From contig CAZNVI010000025.1 of the NCBI GenBank assembly GCA_964576705.1, positions 1-15,973 of the forward strand: a stretch of 15,973 nucleotides of DNA. Reading direction: 5' to 3'. The DNA is from CAYMDS01 sp964576705 (GTDB taxonomy: Bacteria > Patescibacteriota > Microgenomatia > Levybacterales > UBA12049). The notes under the pieces were generated by a model. It was given only the letters and a program-made list of their open reading frames with translations. It did not search any database and was not told where the DNA came from. The translations under genes were made by a program, and so were the position numbers. Of this stretch, positions 12,857 to 15,973 are shown piece by piece (the first letter of the stretch is position 1; every line of letters starts with the position of its first letter).

Positions 12857-14091
12857 TTCTTCAACTTGATTACATACTGAAACAGTTTCTGTGTTATTCC
12901 ATACTGTTTCTTAAAATACCGTAAATCATCATCTGTAACTTTTTCTAATTTATTTTTAGACAGATATTTGTCTATCTCTTTTTTACCTCTTACAAGGGTG
13001 TCTTGATATTTGGGTTCATGGTTTAAGATAGCTTCAAGTACATTGCCGCTTGTATACCTAAGCTCAGGATAAGATTTTTCGTAAATTAATAGAACATCCT
13101 TAATTAACAAGGATGTAATGGCTTTTATATCTATATCATTAATATAACACGAGCTTAAAAAATTTCTAATGAGATTCCTTATTATGCGCTTTCGGCCATC
13201 TTTTCCGGTCTGTATATACTCTTCTGAGAATAAAAAAACTAACGATTTCAAATTATTTACAATAATTTTTGTATCTGGCGTAATACTTTTATTTAAGGTC
13301 TTGAATAAGGGTGAAAAAAGTGAAGTCTCAAATATATTAATATCATCAGTTTCTATGACAGACTGAACTCGCTCTAGTCCTATTACTGATTCAGTTGATG
13401 GATTTACCAATTCTTTGATTCGCATGTCAGTGTAATCGACATAATATTTAATCGAGATTGTATTGCCTATTTCTAAGAAACTTTCAGGCTTAGAAAGAGG
13501 ATTATGTCCCGGGAAGATTTTTACAGCGCGAGGATAGAAGAATTCTACTTGGGGACCACAGAGTCGCATGTTATCTGCAAAATTAATACCCCCGCCCTGC
13601 ATCCATAAATTTGTATCTTTATTTCCCAATATTGCTCTTGACCCTACGAATTTTTTTATAAGTCCAATTATTTCTGGATTCTGTGTGATTTCAGTTGAAT
13701 GTACTGTTTCTTTATTGAAAGAAGTAATCCATATTTTATTGGGGTCTATCCTTAATGTATCTACATAAAATTTCCAAAGCATTTCAACTGTCTTTGCTTC
13801 GTTAAAGATTCCTATTTCAAACGCACCAGGCATCTCGAAAAAGGTTAGATGAGTATCGTCACCTACTTTGTCCATATCGAAATGCCGAAAACATTTTTGA
13901 ACTAATACCTGCTTTTTAGGCTTTGCTTTCAGTTTACTCCTAGTAATTGGATCAAGTTGGATTAGGCCGGCGCTCATGTTGAAGCTCATGGGGAATGCAG
14001 GATGCACGAGGGGTGCGCTCGGGATTGTAGTAAATCCTAGGGAGTTATAATACTCCAACCATTTCTGTCTTACATCTATCGCAGTCTTCAT
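12853..14091 (-). CDS. Free-standing alanyl-tRNA synthetase aminoacylation domain (AlaRS-like)
   Basis: 412 aa, matching only the first ~450 of the ~870 residues of a standard AlaRS. Seen are the class II motif 1 region (RQKWLEYYNSLGF ... PLVHPAFPMSFNMSAGL), motif 2 (VQKCFRH with R69, then HLTFFEMPGAFEIG), CGPQVEFF (178-185), FLEIGN (205-210) and motif 3 (PSTESVIGLERV, R241). A helical tRNA-recognition part follows (LKSLVFLFSEE ... RKRIIRNLIRNFL) and ends where AlaRS would enter the editing domain. Editing (HxxxH/C) and C-Ala domains are absent. The usual motif-3 segment PSVDTGMGLER reads PSTESVIGLER, changing the Asp that holds the alanine amino group to Glu and a pocket Gly to Val. It is either a minimal AlaRS or a paralogue with a new substrate. 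It has its own promoter at 14106-14134. Confidence 0.82.
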   Translation of the reverse strand: MKTAIDVRQKWLEYYNSLGFTTIPSAPLVHPAFPMSFNMSAGLIQLDPITRSKLKAKPKKQVLVQKCFRHFDMDKVGDDTHLTFFEMPGAFEIGIFNEAKTVEMLWKFYVDTLRIDPNKIWITSFNKETVHSTEITQNPEIIGLIKKFVGSRAILGNKDTNLWMQGGGINFADNMRLCGPQVEFFYPRAVKIFPGHNPLSKPESFLEIGNTISIKYYVDYTDMRIKELVNPSTESVIGLERVQSVIETDDINIFETSLFSPLFKTLNKSITPDTKIIVNNLKSLVFLFSEEYIQTGKDGRKRIIRNLIRNFLSSCYINDIDIKAITSLLIKDVLLIYEKSYPELRYTSGNVLEAILNHEPKYQDTLVRGKKEIDKYLSKNKLEKVTDDDLRYFKKQYGITQKLFQYVIKLKN

Positions 14092-14105
14092 TTTAGAGTT
14101 ACCAG

Positions 14106-14134
14106 ATTATACTATAAGACGATTATTATAGCAA
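14106..14134 (-). promoter_or_regulatory. Promoter of the AlaRS-like gene
   Basis: On the minus strand, TTGCTA (14134-14129), a 17-bp spacer and TATAAT (14111-14106), 14 nt before the ATG at 14091. A second possible pair lies upstream: TTGTCA followed by another TATAAT with a short 15-bp spacer. No Shine-Dalgarno sequence is visible. Confidence 0.6.
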
Positions 14135-14144
14135 AAGAACCTGC

Positions 14145-14175
14145 TTGACAAGGAGTACCCAAACATGAGTATGAT
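14145..14175 (+). promoter_or_regulatory. Possible promoter of the 52-aa membrane protein
   Basis: TTGACA (14145-14150) and TATGAT (14170-14175) with a long 19-bp spacer. The leader would be about 90 nt and include the inverted repeat at 14191-14237. It would be divergent from, and overlap, the upstream end of the AlaRS-like promoter region. Confidence 0.35.
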
Positions 14176-14190
14176 ATGGGAAAGGTATTA

Positions 14191-14237
14191 GGTTCAAGGT
14201 GCAAGTATTTTACTGCTTTTTGTTTGAACCTTGTACC
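14191..14237 (+). repeat. Inverted repeat in the leader of the 52-aa gene
   Basis: GGTTCAAGGTGC (14191-14202) and GAACCTTGTACC (14226-14237) are complementary at 10 of 12 positions, with a 23-nt loop. No T-run follows. It may be a leader hairpin or a degenerate palindromic repeat. Confidence 0.55.
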
Positions 14238-14274
14238 TGAAGACTTGTATCTTACCGGGGGGGGGTGATAATAA

Positions 14275-14433
14275 ATGGCTAAAAGAAAATCAGTAAAAAG
14301 TAAGAATAAATCAGTACGTCGTTCAAGTAAGAGTTATAACCTTACCCAAGGCAATACGAATGAATTTCTATTAATGTTGGGAGGGGGAGCGTTCGTTTTG
14401 TTTTCCTTAATTTATTTTTTTAATACCAGATAA
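14275..14433 (+). CDS. Small basic single-pass membrane protein (52 aa)
   Basis: 52 codons from ATG to TAA. The N-terminal half is strongly basic (KRKSVKSKNKSVRRSSKS). After a short polar NLTQGNTNE, one hydrophobic segment (about 31-48, LLMLGGGAFVLFSLIYFF) ends in NTR. It is probably an N-in membrane anchor with a basic tail that could touch nucleic acid or phospholipid. It is preceded by an excellent extended Shine-Dalgarno: GGGGGTGAT (14261-14269), equal to the anti-SD complement GGAGGTGAT with one A-to-G change, 9 nt before the ATG. It is convergent with the exonuclease gene, with 12 bp between stops. Function unknown. Confidence 0.7.
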   Translation: MAKRKSVKSKNKSVRRSSKSYNLTQGNTNEFLLMLGGGAFVLFSLIYFFNTR

Positions 14434-14445
14434 GTCCGTTAATCC

Positions 14446-15921
14446 CTAGGAAATAATTTGTGTTTTTTGTAACGCAATTTTTTCGTATCCCTTAAGTATT
14501 TTAACTTTATTTAAATTCTCCGGTTTATTCAGAAATCTGACTATAGTTTTATACATGTCGTAGTCGAAGACATAGTCAGGTTCAGAGGTGCAAAGGTCCA
14601 AAGCTGCAAAGTTGTAAACGCTGTCTTCATCTTGGGCTTTTATTTTTCCCAGATAACACCATTTATCTATTAAAAAATTTTCTGACTGATTAGTTAGTTC
14701 GTTCTTTTCTTGGATTATAATAGGACCTTCAAATGGCCAAGGTTTGATTTTAGTTTTATAGAAAGCTGTAGTGAAACGAAGATTATAAAAGAGTGGTTGC
14801 TCTTTATTTATACAAGCACCTGAGCATTTTCCAAGTCTATACCCGAAGCATGCAGATTTGTTCCGCTGTGCGGCGGATTCAAGTCCAAGCAGCTTTTCAC
14901 AAAGCTTATATTCTTTAGCTATATTAGCAAGAAATGTTTTGGCTTCCTTTTTCGATTTAAAAAATCCAAGGAAAGAGTCAAGATGGTTACTGCTAATTTC
15001 ACCCATTGTATCCATGCGAATAGTGTTATAGTCATCATTTGTAACCACCGTAGTCAAAGCTGTTAGTTCGCGTTTATTCCGGAGCATTCTGTTATAAAGC
15101 GGAAGAAGTGATTTTATAAGTGATGATTCGAGCAATAGCGCACCCAATTCTCCTGCAGTAGTTATAGTTTCAATACTAGCTACTTGCTGTGCTATATTCA
15201 TTTCGCGAAAATTTTCTAAGTCGGCTGAAAAATGCGATAAAACTCTATCTTTAATATCTATACTTTTTCCTACGTATAAAGGCATACCGGTATCAGAATA
15301 AAATATATACACTCCTGGCTGTTCAGGGAGATCGTCAAGATCTTTCTCGCTCAGTTTTATGGGAATATTAGGTCTTCTGAGAGCGATATTCACCGCATTA
15401 GTGAATTTATCTAGCGGGAAAAGTGAGGCTGTCTTATTATAAAATTCCCAAATAATCTTCGCATCATCGAACGCTCTATGTCTGTTTTCGCACATCAGAT
15501 CAAATCTTTCGATTATAGAATCAAGATTGTGACGCTTAAAGGAGGGGAAGAGGTGGCGTGAGAGTTTTACAGTACAAAGATGTCTGAGTTTAAAATCGAT
15601 ATTTTCTCTTTTAAATTCATATTTTAGAAAACTGTAATCGAATCTTACATTATGGGCGACGAATACAGTATCGACTAACATTTCAAGAATGTCATTTTTT
15701 ATTTCTCTAAAGGTCGGTTTATCTTCCAGATCTTTCGCAGTAATACCTGTGATCATTTCAATTTCTGTCGGCAAATGCGATTCGGGATTTATTAAAGTAT
15801 GGTAAGTATTAATGATTTCGTTATTTTCTACCCTTAAGATTCCTATTTCGATGATTCTCCCGAATCTTGCAGATGTACCTGTGGTTTCGATGTCTACGAA
15901 AGAAAGTTTATCCGGCAGCAT
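14446..15921 (-). CDS. DEDDh 3'-5' exonuclease fused to a UvrC-like GIY-YIG nuclease module
   Basis: 491 aa from the ATG at 15921. The DnaQ/PolC-type exonuclease (about 4-165) has the DEDDh set D10, E12 (FVDIETTG), D95 (AHNVRFD), and H148 with D153 (HRAFDDA). The GIY-YIG module (about 200-285) has GVY (203-205), YVGKS (216-220), R226 and E265 (ALLLESSLIK ... PLYN), matching the UvrC N-terminal nuclease. A UvrC-like segment follows with ACFGYRLGKCSGAC (C358, C366, C370). The helix-hairpin-helix and RNase H-like half of UvrC is absent, as in Cho. This DnaQ-UvrC fusion architecture is known in other bacteria and is thought to act in DNA repair or end trimming. A TTG at 15939 would add six residues, but it overlaps the promoter, so I start at 15921. 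All key residues are present. Confidence 0.9.
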   Translation of the reverse strand: MLPDKLSFVDIETTGTSARFGRIIEIGILRVENNEIINTYHTLINPESHLPTEIEMITGITAKDLEDKPTFREIKNDILEMLVDTVFVAHNVRFDYSFLKYEFKRENIDFKLRHLCTVKLSRHLFPSFKRHNLDSIIERFDLMCENRHRAFDDAKIIWEFYNKTASLFPLDKFTNAVNIALRRPNIPIKLSEKDLDDLPEQPGVYIFYSDTGMPLYVGKSIDIKDRVLSHFSADLENFREMNIAQQVASIETITTAGELGALLLESSLIKSLLPLYNRMLRNKRELTALTTVVTNDDYNTIRMDTMGEISSNHLDSFLGFFKSKKEAKTFLANIAKEYKLCEKLLGLESAAQRNKSACFGYRLGKCSGACINKEQPLFYNLRFTTAFYKTKIKPWPFEGPIIIQEKNELTNQSENFLIDKWCYLGKIKAQDEDSVYNFAALDLCTSEPDYVFDYDMYKTIVRFLNKPENLNKVKILKGYEKIALQKTQIIS

Positions 15922-15929
15922 GGAGGAAT

Positions 15930-15958
15930 ATACTACCAAACTTGTTGCATCGTTGCAA
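15930..15958 (-). promoter_or_regulatory. Promoter of the exonuclease/GIY-YIG gene
   Basis: On the minus strand, TTGCAA (15958-15953), a 17-bp spacer and TAGTAT (15935-15930), 8 nt before the ATG at 15921. A TCCTCC sequence lies between, but no Shine-Dalgarno, so the mRNA is probably leaderless. Confidence 0.6.
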
Positions 15959-15973
15959 TCTATGTAAAATAAT

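Overview
The window looks like a piece of a Patescibacteria/CPR chromosome, most probably Microgenomates-like. The basis is AT-rich DNA, compact genes with repeat-laden spacers, an rpsF-ssb-rpsR cluster without the rplI (bL9) gene that usually follows, very short or absent 5' leaders, and several proteins of no familiar family. The phylum call is an inference from gene content.

Layout from left to right. (1) 48-831: a REP-associated tyrosine transposase gene (minus strand) bounded by two inverted REP-like hairpins, placed just upstream of ychF. (2) 851-2288: ychF, then a small Cys-motif protein of unknown function. (3) 2454-3433: a more G+C-rich island with a membrane-anchored stand-alone receiver-domain protein (minus strand, with terminator), then a frame-shifted relic that looks like a paralogue of the 1962-2288 gene. 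(4) 3539-6877: a two-gene unit encoding a 739-aa protein with a possible ParB-like N-terminus and a 366-aa HTH / degenerate LAGLIDADG / homing-endonuclease-associated-repeat protein. This is the best candidate here for an undescribed system. (5) 6944-8323: rpsF-ssb-rpsR, bracketed by two hairpins built on the same core sequence. (6) 8390-11979: a cell-envelope protein quality-control block (S41/CtpA protease, HtrA/DegP protease, SurA-like chaperone), interrupted by a 100-N assembly gap flanked by two identical 55-bp copies. (7) 12041-12856: an orphan 271-aa gene, convergent and overlapping at the stop codons with (8) 12853-14091, a free-standing alanyl-tRNA synthetase aminoacylation domain lacking the editing and C-Ala domains and carrying changed pocket residues. 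(9) 14275-14433: a 52-aa basic single-pass membrane protein. (10) 14446-15921: a DEDDh exonuclease fused to a UvrC-like GIY-YIG module.

Regulation. Eight starts have a -10 hexamer 6-14 nt upstream of the start codon, seven of them with a -35-like hexamer 17-18 bp further up and none with a Shine-Dalgarno sequence. This implies leaderless or nearly leaderless mRNAs. Clear Shine-Dalgarno sequences appear at only three genes (receiver gene, rpsR, the 52-aa gene). No rRNA, tRNA or CRISPR array was seen.
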